From: Ruminococcus sp.
GTDB lineage: Bacteria > Bacillota > Clostridia > Oscillospirales > Ruminococcaceae
NCBI GenBank assembly: GCA_017470905.1
Contig: JAFUXL010000023.1
Coordinates: forward strand, 1 to 37,973
Reading direction: 5' to 3'
DNA length: 37,973 nucleotides
Shown: piece after piece, positions 16,495-25,121 of the stretch
Layout of the letters: each line of letters opens with the position of its first letter
Numbering within the stretch: the stretch's first letter is position 1
Translations under genes and position numbers: made by a program
The notes under the pieces: generated by a model
What the model was told of the DNA's origin: nothing
Databases searched by the model: none
Seen by the model: the letters and a program-made list of their open reading frames with translations, nothing else

Positions 16495-17865
16495 ATGAAA
16501 AAATATTTATCACTTGCACTTGGTCTAATGCTTTCGGCTATGGCCTGCGTTTCCTGTCAGGAGGAAAATAACGAGGATACACCCGAAATTCCGGAAAATG
16601 CCGTTGAAGAACCTGTAACCGAAATTCCTTTCCGTGAACTCAATGAAAGGGATTTCTCTAAAATAAACATGAACCTGCGCTACTCCGAGGGCGAATGCCC
16701 GATTGAGGTAACAGAAAAAACTCTCTCAAATCTCGATTTCGGTCAGAAAATGTCACCCTGCAAAGCCGAGGAAGTCCGTGCGGATTACAGACCGACTGAT
16801 TATGACGACCCCGCACTTGACAAGGAGGTAATTGAGAGATATAATAAAATCTGCGAAACTCCCTCATCGGGCGAAATATCGGAATATGCTTCAAGCGAAA
16901 ATGCCGCATTTTTTGAAGTGAATTTTGATGACTACTGCGGTCGCCACTGTTCCTCTCTCTTTGCCTATGATTACGATACCGATACTCTCAGAGAGCTTTC
17001 TTCAAAAGAAGGTCTGGAGGAGGGCAAATCATATGACTACGGCTCGCTGTATTATGCGAATGATATGCTTATCTGCTACAACCGTGAAACGATAAACAAC
17101 CACGAAAACCAGACCACCGAAACCATTCTGCATATTATGCAGATTGATACCGAAACAGGCAAGGAAACGGAAATTTTATCCGGCGATTATGACTTCATAT
17201 ACAGCATAAACCACGGTAAAATGATACTCCAGACATTTGTAATCGGCGATGAGGTTAAAGATATAAGTGAAACAGGAATTATTCTCACGGAATACGATTT
17301 CTCAACGGGGGAAACTCGGCTTATTTCCGAAAGCGACAGCTTTGTCAACGATATGAGGGTATTTTTTGATGACGGCTCAACGGGCAGTATCGTAAGAGAT
17401 GAAGAAAACGACACCGTTACTTTCACGACAGACGACATAAACCTCGTCACCGAACACAAGAAAATAACTGATACTTTCCTCTGGAAAGACAAGGCTGTTG
17501 TAATAACTAACGATGCGCTCATGTATACGGACAGTTATGTTATGTATACATACGATTTCGACAGAATGGAATGTCTCATCAGCAAGCTTGACGGCTTCGG
17601 CAGGAATTTTGCACAAATGGGCGAGGGTCTTGTTGCAACGTCTTACGGCGGCTGGGAGGGCAGCAAATCTCCGATAAACTATATCGCACCTGAAAGCGGA
17701 GCTGTTTTCAGGCTTGCCGAGACAAACAGCGGAAATATCAACAATGTAAGTGATATTTTCACCTTTCTCGAAAGACCCGCACACACATATGACCAATACG
17801 GCATGAGAGTTGATGATAACAACGAATGCAAAATCTACAGCTTTAAATTAATGCATAATTCATAA
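16495..17865 (+). CDS. Lipoprotein, unknown function (paralog 1)
   Basis: A 456-residue predicted lipoprotein with lipobox MACVSC (Cys21) and an acidic spacer rich in Glu and Pro. The rest is rich in short beta-strand-like stretches with repeated aromatic/Asp patterns such as FAYDYDTDTLREL, ILTEYDFSTGETRLI and YTYDFDRMECLI, which suggests a beta-propeller (inference). I recognise no family. GGATAGGAGG precedes the ATG, itself preceded by a small ggggg/ccccc hairpin (about 16460-16474). It is followed by paralog 2 at 18000. The last codons (LMHNS) and the stop lie in an AT-rich dispersed motif, so the natural C-terminus may have been replaced by the repeat. Confidence 0.75.
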   Translation: MKKYLSLALGLMLSAMACVSCQEENNEDTPEIPENAVEEPVTEIPFRELNERDFSKINMNLRYSEGECPIEVTEKTLSNLDFGQKMSPCKAEEVRADYRPTDYDDPALDKEVIERYNKICETPSSGEISEYASSENAAFFEVNFDDYCGRHCSSLFAYDYDTDTLRELSSKEGLEEGKSYDYGSLYYANDMLICYNRETINNHENQTTETILHIMQIDTETGKETEILSGDYDFIYSINHGKMILQTFVIGDEVKDISETGIILTEYDFSTGETRLISESDSFVNDMRVFFDDGSTGSIVRDEENDTVTFTTDDINLVTEHKKITDTFLWKDKAVVITNDALMYTDSYVMYTYDFDRMECLISKLDGFGRNFAQMGEGLVATSYGGWEGSKSPINYIAPESGAVFRLAETNSGNINNVSDIFTFLERPAHTYDQYGMRVDDNNECKIYSFKLMHNS

Positions 17866-17869
17866 TTGA
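17845..17869 (+). repeat. AT-rich motif overlapping the stop of lipoprotein 1
   Basis: taatgcataattcataattg supplies the last codons and stop of the gene. Similar motifs follow murF-like (28160-28196), ddl (26785-26804) and the double-dockerin gene (25690-25797). Confidence 0.6.
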
Positions 17870-17886
17870 ATGGGGTTTGGAGGAAC

Positions 17887-17972
17887 AGCCGCCTCTTGAC
17901 ATGAGAGCGAACGGAGCGACTGAAGGAAGTCCCTTTAGGGATGAGCGAAATGTCAAGGCTCAAAGGGCGGCT
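17887..17972 (+). repeat. Stem-loop element before lipoprotein 2
   Basis: Nested inverted repeats: agccgcc/ggcggct (17887-17893 with 17966-17972), cttgacat/atgtcaag (17895-17902 with 17950-17957) and tccc/ggga (17930-17941). The loop sequence gagagcgaacggagc is shared with the rimM leader element, so this is the same family with different arms. It sits about 28 nt before the start codon, in the sense orientation. Confidence 0.7.
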
Positions 17973-17999
17973 CCCCCATTCCAAATAGGAGGCTTTCTT

Positions 18000-19361
18000 A
18001 TGAAAAAATATTTGCTTTTAATTCTCTGCGTTGCGCTTTCATGCGTTTCGTGTCAGGACAAGAACAACGAGGATATTCCCGAAATTTCCGAAACCGACGA
18101 GGTGCAGGGCGATGTGAGCAGAAATTCCTTCCGTGAATATACCGACAGGGATTTCAAGGATATAAACGTAATTGTAAGCCGTTCGCAGGCTCAGCTTCCC
18201 GTTAATACATACGAAAAATCCATATCGTTAAATCTGGGAAAGCGTGTCTCCCCCTGCAAGGCGGAGGATTTGTACGAAAAATTTATCCCCTACTACTACA
18301 TAAACCCCGACTATCCGTCCGATGAGGAATATATAAAGGATATGCTATCCGCACCCTCTGCCGGACGTGCGGAATGGTGGTGCATTGACGGAAATATGAT
18401 GTATTTCATAGTATCGCACGACGATTTCTGTTATTATTTTTCGCACGATATTTCAATATACAGCTATAATTTCGATACGGAAATAACGGAGGAGCTGTAT
18501 AATTATTCGGGTACGGATTATGGTCTTTCCATAAACAGGCTGTATTATAATAACGGCTTGTTCTTCATCACCGAAAAGGCTTACACAGATGATATGACAC
18601 TGACCTCCCACGGCTGGGATTACGGAGAGTCGGGCGAAAAACGTGAAACGACCCTGTGTCGCCTTGATGAAAAAAACCAGAAAATAATCACTGTTTCAAA
18701 AGACCCGTATACGGATTATTATTTCTCGGAGAGCGAAAACGGCTTTATAATCAAAAATGCCGAATTTTCGGGGACAAATAATCAGTCCCCAAGCTATATC
18801 CTTTCGGAATATGATATCTCGTCCAATAAAATGAATACCGTATTTTCGGGGGCTGTGAATGAAATTCCCGTTCCGTGCGCCGACGGTTTCGTAACCTATA
18901 TAAAGAACGACAATAAGAATATCACGGTAAATGCCGAAAACTATACGCTTTCCACGGAGCTTCAGGGCGACGTTTCCTGCGTTACGAAAAACAGGCTGAT
19001 TATTTCCCACAGCGATAATTACAGAACGTACAGCAAGGATAAAATCTATGTCTATGATTTCAACTCAATGGAAAGGTATATTCTGGATTTGTCGGACTAC
19101 GGAAACCGTGTCATGCCCTACGGCGAAAATCTTATCATCTACAGCGAATTTGCAAAATACTATCTCGTTCCCGAACTCGGCACGGCATTTTACCTCGGAA
19201 TGACAGAAGCCTCTCCCGAAAAGGATAACCAATCGGGCAGAATATATTTCACGAACATAGTAAGTGATGATGCATATATCTCCTATATGGACGATGACGG
19301 AAATTTAAAGCTCGAAGAAACAAAGGGCGGCACGGAAGGAAATATATTGTTTGTAGAATAA
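18000..19361 (+). CDS. Lipoprotein, unknown function (paralog 2)
   Basis: A 453-residue lipoprotein related to the gene just upstream. Both begin MKKYL, have a VSC lipobox (here Cys18), a shared mature start (CQ.. NNED.PEI) and a common FRE..(D/E)RDF..IN segment followed by SPCKAE. The remainder has diverged but keeps aromatic/Asp strand repeats such as IYSYNFDTEITEELY and VYDFNSMERYI. It probably arose by tandem duplication. AAATAGGAGG precedes the ATG at 18000; the frame is open further upstream, but that stretch is the stem-loop repeat. Function unknown. Confidence 0.75.
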   Translation: MKKYLLLILCVALSCVSCQDKNNEDIPEISETDEVQGDVSRNSFREYTDRDFKDINVIVSRSQAQLPVNTYEKSISLNLGKRVSPCKAEDLYEKFIPYYYINPDYPSDEEYIKDMLSAPSAGRAEWWCIDGNMMYFIVSHDDFCYYFSHDISIYSYNFDTEITEELYNYSGTDYGLSINRLYYNNGLFFITEKAYTDDMTLTSHGWDYGESGEKRETTLCRLDEKNQKIITVSKDPYTDYYFSESENGFIIKNAEFSGTNNQSPSYILSEYDISSNKMNTVFSGAVNEIPVPCADGFVTYIKNDNKNITVNAENYTLSTELQGDVSCVTKNRLIISHSDNYRTYSKDKIYVYDFNSMERYILDLSDYGNRVMPYGENLIIYSEFAKYYLVPELGTAFYLGMTEASPEKDNQSGRIYFTNIVSDDAYISYMDDDGNLKLEETKGGTEGNILFVE

Positions 19362-19397
19362 AAAATCTCCCTGTCTCACGGACAGGGAGAAATTTTT
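19361..19397. terminator. Bidirectional terminator between lipoprotein 2 and nfnB
   Basis: A 10-bp stem tctccctgtc/gacagggaga is flanked by AAAAAA on the left and TTTTT on the right. It serves both convergent transcripts and overlaps the nfnB stop codon. Confidence 0.85.
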
Positions 19398-20781
19398 ACT
19401 TATTCTGCATATATTCGTCCATAGCGGCAGCAGCTTTCTTTCCTGCTCCCATTGCAAGAATTACCGTAGCCGCACCGGTTACGGCATCACCGCCGGCATA
19501 TACGCCTGTTTTTGAGGTAAGACCGTCCTCATCGGCAATAATTCCGCCCCATTTCTGGGTATCAAGCCCCTCGGTGGTGGATTTTATAAGCGGATTGGGT
19601 GAAGTGCCTATTGCCATGATAACATAGTCGGCTTCAATCTCAAACAATGCGCCCTCTATCGGAACAGGCTTTGCCCTGCCCGAGGCATCGGGTTCGGAAA
19701 GCTTCATCTGCTGACAGATAATTCCCTTTACCCAGCCTTTTTCTGTTGAGGTTATCTCCGTGGGATTGGTCAGGAATTTAAATACAATTCCCTCCTCCTT
19801 AGCGTGTTCAACCTCCTCGGCACGTGCAGGGAGTTCCTTTTCGGTACGTCTGTAAACGATGGTTACATCTGCGCCCAGTCTTTTGGCACATCTTGCTGCG
19901 TCCATGGCAACATTTCCGCCGCCCACGATTACTGCCCTTGTGCCTGCCTTTATGGGAGTGGAAGAATTATCCTTATAGGCTTTCATGAGATTAATTCTCG
20001 TGAGAAATTCGTTGGCTGAATATACTCCGTTGAGATTTTCGCCGGGGATATTCATAAATCTCGGAAGTCCTGCGCCCGAACCGATAAACACGCTCTCAAA
20101 GCCCTCCTCGTTCATGAGTTCGTCAACCGAAACCGTCCTGCCGACAACGGTATTAGTCTCGACTTTAACGCCAAGGGCTTTAAGACCCTCTATCTCTTTC
20201 TGAACGATAGACTTAGGCAGACGAAATTCGGGTATTCCGTAGGAGAGTACTCCGCCTGCTACATGAAGAGCCTCAAATACCGTTACATCATATCCCTTTT
20301 TCGCAAGGTCGCCTGCACAGGCAAGACCCGAAGGACCCGAACCGATTATTGCCGCCCTGTGACCGTTGGGGACAGGCTTTTCAACAGATACTTCGGACTG
20401 TGAGTTGTGCCAGTCGGCAACAAACCTTTCAAGCCGTCCGATAGCAACGGGTTCGCCTTTTTTTCCTCTCACGCACTTGCTTTCGCACTGAGTTTCCTGC
20501 GGACATACTCTTCCGCATACGGCAGGCAGGGAGCTTGATTTTGTGATAATTTTATAAGCCTCCGCAAAATTGCCCTCCGCAACCTGAGCGATAAATGCAG
20601 GAATATCAATCTGTACGGGACAGCCTGTCGAACAGGGCTTATTCTTGCAGCCGAGACATCTCTTAGCCTCGTCTATTGCCTGTTCTTCGGTATATCCGAG
20701 GGCGACCTCCTGAAAATTCCTGTTTCTCACATCGGGAGCCTGAACGGGCATTTCGTTTCTTTTAAGTGACATATTCGGCAT
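19396..20781 (-). CDS. nfnB: NADH-dependent reduced ferredoxin:NADP+ oxidoreductase, large subunit
   Basis: A 461-residue protein of the GltD/NfnB family. The N-terminal domain carries two Cys sets for [4Fe-4S] clusters (CLGCKNKPCSTGC and CGRVCPQETQCESKC). An FAD fold follows at about 144 (AIIGSGPSGLACAGDLA), and an NADP(H) fold near 285 (VIVGGGNVAMDAARCA). The C-terminal VYAGGDAVTGAATVILAM closes the FAD site. The NfnA subunit one base upstream makes the bifurcating NfnAB complex more likely than a glutamate synthase small subunit; no gltB is nearby. The complex couples NADH and reduced ferredoxin to NADPH formation in fermenting anaerobes. Confidence 0.88.
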   Translation of the reverse strand: MPNMSLKRNEMPVQAPDVRNRNFQEVALGYTEEQAIDEAKRCLGCKNKPCSTGCPVQIDIPAFIAQVAEGNFAEAYKIITKSSSLPAVCGRVCPQETQCESKCVRGKKGEPVAIGRLERFVADWHNSQSEVSVEKPVPNGHRAAIIGSGPSGLACAGDLAKKGYDVTVFEALHVAGGVLSYGIPEFRLPKSIVQKEIEGLKALGVKVETNTVVGRTVSVDELMNEEGFESVFIGSGAGLPRFMNIPGENLNGVYSANEFLTRINLMKAYKDNSSTPIKAGTRAVIVGGGNVAMDAARCAKRLGADVTIVYRRTEKELPARAEEVEHAKEEGIVFKFLTNPTEITSTEKGWVKGIICQQMKLSEPDASGRAKPVPIEGALFEIEADYVIMAIGTSPNPLIKSTTEGLDTQKWGGIIADEDGLTSKTGVYAGGDAVTGAATVILAMGAGKKAAAAMDEYMQNK

Positions 20782-20782
20782 T

Positions 20783-21622
20783 TTACTCTACCCCCTTGAA
20801 AAGATTGCAGGCATCTTCATGTGCTTTTCTCTCAAAATCCCTGTACATTGCACCTCTCGCCATAGCCTCGTCAAAATCTATGAGATGGCCGTCAAATTCG
20901 GGACCGTCAACACAGGCGAATTTTGTCTGACCGCCGACAGTAAGACGGCAGCCGCCGCACATTCCCGTACCGTCTATCATGATTGGGTTCATTGATGCAA
21001 CGGTGGGTATTTCATACTGTTTCGTAAGCTGACAGACGAATTTCATCATAATCAAAGGGCCAATCGTTATAACTCTGTCGTACTTTTCGCCGCTTTCGAC
21101 AAGCTTTTTAAGAGCATCGGTGACAAGACCCTTCTCTCCCGTGCTTCCGTCATCGGACATGAGGACGAATTTGCCTGATGCGGCTTTAAACTCATCTTCG
21201 AGTATAACAAGGTCTTTGTTCCTGAAGCCTGCTATCGTATGTACCTCAACACCAAGCTCGTGGAGTCTCTTTGCAACGGGATATGCAATGGCACAGCCAA
21301 CGCCGCCGCCTACCACAGCGACTTTCTTAAGACCCTCCGTTTCGGTAGCCCTGCCGAGAGGACCGACAAAATCCTGAAGGCAGTCGCCCTCATTGAGATG
21401 ATTTAATTTTTCGGTGGTTGCACCCACTATCTGGAATATTATCGAAACACTTCCGCTTTCACGGTCGTAATCGGCGATAGTAAGGGGTATTCTCTCGCCC
21501 TCGCTGTCCGTTCTGAGGATGATGAACTGTCCCGGCAGTGCTTTTTTTGCAACCTTGGGGGCATTTATTCTCATGAGGGTGACAGTCGGGTTGAGGGATT
21601 TCTTTTCAAGAATTTCAAACAT
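20783..21622 (-). CDS. nfnA: NADH-dependent reduced ferredoxin:NADP+ oxidoreductase, small subunit
   Basis: A 279-residue ferredoxin-NADP reductase-like subunit. It has an N-terminal FAD-binding barrel (PLTIADYD), an NAD-binding fold (VAVVGGGVGCAIAYPVAKRL) and a C-terminal [2Fe-2S] motif (GTGMCGGCRLTV followed by FACVDGPEFDGH). Close relatives are annotated as sulfide dehydrogenase or dihydroorotate dehydrogenase electron-transfer subunits. The adjacent nfnB, one base apart, decides for NfnA. AGAAGG precedes the ATG. The short leader contains a perfect 8-6-8 inverted repeat that may be an operator or an RNA hairpin. Confidence 0.88.
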   Translation of the reverse strand: MFEILEKKSLNPTVTLMRINAPKVAKKALPGQFIILRTDSEGERIPLTIADYDRESGSVSIIFQIVGATTEKLNHLNEGDCLQDFVGPLGRATETEGLKKVAVVGGGVGCAIAYPVAKRLHELGVEVHTIAGFRNKDLVILEDEFKAASGKFVLMSDDGSTGEKGLVTDALKKLVESGEKYDRVITIGPLIMMKFVCQLTKQYEIPTVASMNPIMIDGTGMCGGCRLTVGGQTKFACVDGPEFDGHLIDFDEAMARGAMYRDFERKAHEDACNLFKGVE

Positions 21623-21646
21623 TTCCGTAACCTTCTTTCGTTTGGT

Positions 21647-21668
21647 GTATCATCGCCGTTGATGATAC
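21647..21668. promoter_or_regulatory. Perfect inverted repeat in the nfnA leader
   Basis: GTATCATC-6-GATGATAC lies about 10-31 bases after the predicted transcription start and 24 bases before the nfnA ATG. It could be a repressor site or a hairpin affecting translation. It does not match the Rex consensus. Confidence 0.5.
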
Positions 21669-21677
21669 CTATGTATT

Positions 21678-21706
21678 AATATATCATATTTTCTTCGATA
21701 TGTCAA
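21678..21706 (-). promoter_or_regulatory. Promoter of nfnAB
   Basis: Minus strand: -35 TTGACA at 21701-21706, 17-nt spacer, -10 TATATT at 21678-21683. The leader is about 50 nt. Confidence 0.75.
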
Positions 21707-21757
21707 TATATTTTTTTCATTGGAAATAATTGTATTCCCCTGCACGAAACAGAGGAA

Positions 21758-21970
21758 TTATTTTTTGTATTTAATTTTAAAGGGAAAAACCACTGCAAAC
21801 AAAAATCCTGCGATTATCGGAACGGTGAATATTATGTCCTTTGCCGTAACGGAAATATCGGAGACAGCCTCCGATATAAAATAAGCCGCCACAGGAGATA
21901 AGGCGCACAGAATACAGGCAGTAAAATATATATAAATATCTTTTATTTTTTCCGTTTTTTTATTTTTCAT
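21758..21970 (-). CDS. Small two-helix membrane protein (paralog of its neighbour)
   Basis: A 70-residue protein with two hydrophobic segments (about 13-33 and 43-62) and a basic C-terminus (KIKYKK). It resembles the 99-residue protein encoded immediately upstream: both have a CxxxxxSPVxxxxI helix followed by a second helix ending in VFPFK or VAPYK. Its start overlaps the upstream gene by 11 bp, so translation is coupled. I know no family. Confidence 0.6.
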   Translation of the reverse strand: MKNKKTEKIKDIYIYFTACILCALSPVAAYFISEAVSDISVTAKDIIFTVPIIAGFLFAVVFPFKIKYKK

Positions 21971-22259
21971 TTTTATTCTTTCCGGGTTTTACTTTCCTGC
22001 TGCCAAGCTTATACGGTGCAACGAACGTAAATATAACGCTCGCAAGTAAAGGCACGACAATTACTATTGCGATTATGACAGAGGACTGAATATCAAAAAG
22101 CCATATAATTCCAAGGCTGACAACAGGCGATATGGAACCCATGAAACAGCCGAGAAAATAAAAGGCATATGCTCTTCCCACACTTGGTATATATTCCGCT
22201 TTTTCTTTTTTCGGTTTTTTATTTATATTTCTTTTGTTTTCGTTTAATTTTTTATTCAT
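21960..22259 (-). CDS. Small two-helix membrane protein
   Basis: A 99-residue protein with a Lys/Asn-rich N-terminus (about 1-25), two hydrophobic segments (about 30-54 and 60-82) and a basic tail. It lies 13 bp after the LysR gene and is probably in its operon. The ribosome site (GGGCGGCAG) is weak, so coupling to the LysR gene is likely. Function unknown; the paralog directly downstream suggests the two may form a pair in the membrane (inference). Confidence 0.6.
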   Translation of the reverse strand: MNKKLNENKRNINKKPKKEKAEYIPSVGRAYAFYFLGCFMGSISPVVSLGIIWLFDIQSSVIIAIVIVVPLLASVIFTFVAPYKLGSRKVKPGKNKNEK

Positions 22260-22272
22260 AACTGCCGCCCGT

Positions 22273-23217
22273 TCAGAATTTGAAAGCCATTTCGTTGCGC
22301 ACCTCGTATAATCTGTTCACGAGGGACAATTCGCTTTTTGAAAGCTTTCTGCCCGATGAATATATCAATAAATCCTTGAATTTGTTGTCGGGGAAAATGC
22401 ATTTTCTCTGCACAAGTCCGTATTTTCCGCACAGACTTTCGGGGACGGGCGAGTCGAGCATGAACGACTGCGGAACGGTAAGCAGAAAATCAAGTGCGCT
22501 GCCCCTGTCGAACATACATATCCGCCTTACCTTTGTTCCTTCGGGGCGGTTCGCCTCGAAAAGCCTTTCTACTGCGCCCGAAACATACGGCACGGCATCG
22601 TCTCCCTGCGTTAGTTCCGCATAACGTGCGGAAAGCTCCGCATAGGTTATATTTTCGTTTTCTGCGGCAGGGTGTTCGGCGGACATGACCGCAAGCATTT
22701 CATATTCCCACAAAATCTGACTTTCGAGGTTTTTCTCTTTAAGAAAATCGGAGAAATATTTTTCATATGCGGCATTAAAGCGGATTATTCCGAAATTATA
22801 GCCGTTATCCCTTACGTTTTCTATCGTGCGCAGCGAATTTGTCTCGCAGAAATAAATCTCCATATCGTCCGATGAGTCCGAGGCGGCTATATATTCGGAA
22901 AAAGCCTTTGATATATAGCCTGCCCTCGGAACGGAAAGGCGCATTTTTCTCTCACTCGTCTTGTCGGGAGAATTTATCGCCTCCATATTGTCAATCTGCA
23001 TAAGTATCTGCTTTGCACAGGCAAGGAACTTCATGCCCTGGTCGGTGGGGATAACCCCCTTTGAAGTCCTGCGGAATATGGTAATTCCGAGTGAATTTTC
23101 GAGTTCCTTTATAGCCTTGCTCAGATTGGGCTGAGCCATGTAGAGATTTTCAGCCGCCTGAGTTATGGAACGTGTCTTTTCTATTTCCACAGCATATTTG
23201 AAATGTAATGTATTCAT
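22273..23217 (-). CDS. LysR-family transcriptional regulator
   Basis: A 314-residue regulator. The N-terminal winged helix (about 1-60) reads RSITQAAENLYMAQPNLSKAIKELENSLG, then IFRRTSKGVIPTDQG, the classic LysR helix-turn-helix. The effector-binding domain covers about 90-290. AAAGGACT precedes the ATG at 23217. LysR genes often face their target, but no divergent gene exists here; the nearest candidates are the two small membrane proteins downstream or the dockerin genes upstream. Effector unknown. Confidence 0.9.
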   Translation of the reverse strand: MNTLHFKYAVEIEKTRSITQAAENLYMAQPNLSKAIKELENSLGITIFRRTSKGVIPTDQGMKFLACAKQILMQIDNMEAINSPDKTSERKMRLSVPRAGYISKAFSEYIAASDSSDDMEIYFCETNSLRTIENVRDNGYNFGIIRFNAAYEKYFSDFLKEKNLESQILWEYEMLAVMSAEHPAAENENITYAELSARYAELTQGDDAVPYVSGAVERLFEANRPEGTKVRRICMFDRGSALDFLLTVPQSFMLDSPVPESLCGKYGLVQRKCIFPDNKFKDLLIYSSGRKLSKSELSLVNRLYEVRNEMAFKF

Positions 23218-23286
23218 GGCTCAGTCCTTTCGTCACAGCTTTAATTTATTCTATAAATGAGCATTTTCATATTTTTTCTTTGTTTT

Positions 23287-23303
23287 CCCTGCCGGCGGCA
23301 GGG
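23287..23303. repeat. GC-rich palindrome between the dockerin-Ig gene and LysR
   Basis: ccctgcc, loop ggc, ggcaggg. No T-run follows on either strand, so it is not a standard terminator. It is similar to the palindromes at 15940 and 30844. Confidence 0.55.
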
Positions 23304-23345
23304 GAAAATGATTTCATTTCAAATCTGCTCAATCATAATTTATCT

Positions 23346-24326
23346 CTATCCCACAGCATCATCGGACGGCGGAGAATATATCTGCATATAGAAAGATTTG
23401 GTTTTTCCTGCTGCGCCGTCGGGATTTTTCGGGGTGATTTTTATCTCCGTATATACCTCATCTGCATTTTCGCTGCATTTAAAAGTTATATAACAGATGT
23501 CATAGGGATATTTACATTCTATTTTTGACGGAACGGAAATATCATCGTTGTCCGTTTCGATGTCAAGCTCCGAAGCGTCATAAACCACACAGGACAGGGT
23601 TACTTCGCCTCCCTTGTATATCTTGCTGTATGAATTATTCGGATACACTGCAGGGTCTGTATTCGTTGTGGTCGGGTTTCCGTTTATGTATACTTCAAAC
23701 GCAGATGTCTTGCCGTAGGGGTGTCTGCCGCCGTCCTCGTCTATGAGAATAATCTGTACCCATGTGTTTTCGCTGTCAACTCCCGAATAACAGCTTATCG
23801 GCACTTCAACATCACATGACGGCAGTCTGCATTCTATTCTTTCGGGGAGTACGAGGCTTTCGCTCGGGGTTTCAAATTCTATTGCCACCGCATTTACAAC
23901 AGTACATCTCCATGTTTTTGTCTCTCCTGCATTTACCGAAATTGCAGTGCCGTCAAAAGTATAGAGTGTGCGGACGGGTGCAGTGGTGGTAATTTCGGGG
24001 TCATAAGCTTCTGGGGGATTGCTTAAAAAATATCCGAGACTTTCATTTCCGCCTGTTGAAACATATGCATAGTATTCGAGTACGCAGGACGCATCGGAGG
24101 AGTCCAATTTACGGTCAAGGTTTATATCGTATATAAGCCTGTCCTCCTCCGAAAGAACCGTATTATCGACCGAAATCTCCGCATATTTTACGAGTATCAT
24201 CGAGGCATCGGCGGCATTTATCCTGCCGTCTCCGCTTATATCGCCGAAATCTGCGGCATATGCACTCATAAGACAGACGGTGTTCATGACGAGAAACGCA
24301 ATAAAATATTTTATAAGCCTTTTCAT
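23346..24326 (-). CDS. Secreted dockerin protein with two Ig-like repeats
   Basis: A 326-residue exported protein with a signal peptide at about 1-25. A dockerin lies at the N-terminus (26-100) with calcium loops DISGDGRINAAD and DINLDRKLDSSD, each followed by AS and a Tyr-rich helix (ILVKYAEI, VLEYYAYVSTGG). Two related beta-rich repeats follow at about 115-215 and 220-320, both with a W/LxCxV start, a VLPERIEC or SVPSKIEC strand and a closing YxxIK/Q strand, probably Ig-like. No catalytic domain is visible. Its ATG overlaps the stop of the dockerin-CAP gene by four bases, so the two are co-translated. The dockerin type differs from that of ScaC and the pectate lyase. Confidence 0.8.
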   Translation of the reverse strand: MKRLIKYFIAFLVMNTVCLMSAYAADFGDISGDGRINAADASMILVKYAEISVDNTVLSEEDRLIYDINLDRKLDSSDASCVLEYYAYVSTGGNESLGYFLSNPPEAYDPEITTTAPVRTLYTFDGTAISVNAGETKTWRCTVVNAVAIEFETPSESLVLPERIECRLPSCDVEVPISCYSGVDSENTWVQIILIDEDGGRHPYGKTSAFEVYINGNPTTTNTDPAVYPNNSYSKIYKGGEVTLSCVVYDASELDIETDNDDISVPSKIECKYPYDICYITFKCSENADEVYTEIKITPKNPDGAAGKTKSFYMQIYSPPSDDAVG

Positions 24327-25108
24327 GGCAGATATTCCCCGTCAAGAGAAGTCTCCGCCTCTGCAAAGAATATCTCCCAGTACCAGCCGTAAGTTGAATT
24401 TTTGTCATATACAACGCCGATACCCATATGAGTATTGCCGCTGCGCATTATCTCCTGCCAGTGACCCTGATTTGAATTTCTCCACTGTTCGAGAGTTCCG
24501 CAGGCGGTTGAAGAGCCTGCGGCTATATTTTCGCCTACATGATAGTAGGGGACTTTGGACATATCAAGAACAGTGAAACAGCTTGAACCGTCCGGACGCA
24601 CATGACTGAAGGCTGTGAGCAGTTCGTTTGCCCTTACCGAAGATACCTCCATGAGATACGGAGAAATTTTCATGGGCTGCAAGCCTGCGGCAATTCTTTC
24701 ATTGTTTACAGCCCTGCCCATATCGAGGGCGAGATTTTTCAGCTTTTCATCGGCTGAAGTATCCTTTTCCGTACTGTCGGACGGGTTCTGTGCGAGGAAA
24801 TAGTCTATAAGCATATCACCGCCCGTAGCTACATAATTATAGTAGCGCATAATGTCCGAGGCATCGACTGAATTTACAGAACCGTCCCTGTTCACGTCAG
24901 CCGCCTGCTTCTGGATATTTGTAAAGCGTGAAACGCCGCTGGTGGAATATATCGAATATTCTTCGAGTACCATCGAGGCATCGGCGGAATTAATCATTCC
25001 CGAGCCGTCAACGTCTCCGAGCGATACTGCGGCATATGCCGAAAGACTGCCGTTAAGTCCCGTGCAGACCGCAAGTGCCGAGAGAGCTGCAATTATCTTT
25101 TTTTTCAT
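24323..25108 (-). CDS. Secreted dockerin-CAP (SCP-like) protein
   Basis: A 261-residue exported protein. Signal peptide about 1-27. The dockerin lies at 29-105 with loops DVDGSGMINSAD and DVNRDGSVNSVD, each followed by AS. A CAP/SCP domain follows at about 125-250: NNERIAAGLQPMKISPYL, SHVRPDG (His169), YHVGENIA (Glu193), HWQEIM and GNTHMGIGVV (His227). These are the usual CAP cavity residues. Bacterial CAP proteins are secreted, with poorly known roles (lipid or peptide binding, protease-like activity proposed). The start at 25108 is chosen for AAGGCGGTG upstream and the signal peptide. It lies 13 bp after the acetyltransferase gene. Confidence 0.85.
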   Translation of the reverse strand: MKKKIIAALSALAVCTGLNGSLSAYAAVSLGDVDGSGMINSADASMVLEEYSIYSTSGVSRFTNIQKQAADVNRDGSVNSVDASDIMRYYNYVATGGDMLIDYFLAQNPSDSTEKDTSADEKLKNLALDMGRAVNNERIAAGLQPMKISPYLMEVSSVRANELLTAFSHVRPDGSSCFTVLDMSKVPYYHVGENIAAGSSTACGTLEQWRNSNQGHWQEIMRSGNTHMGIGVVYDKNSTYGWYWEIFFAEAETSLDGEYLP

Positions 25109-25121
25109 AAAAACACCGCCT

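Noticed and set aside
21647-21668. Rex operator upstream of nfnAB
   Set aside because: The palindrome GTATCATC/GATGATAC does not resemble TTGTTAA-N6-TTAACAA.
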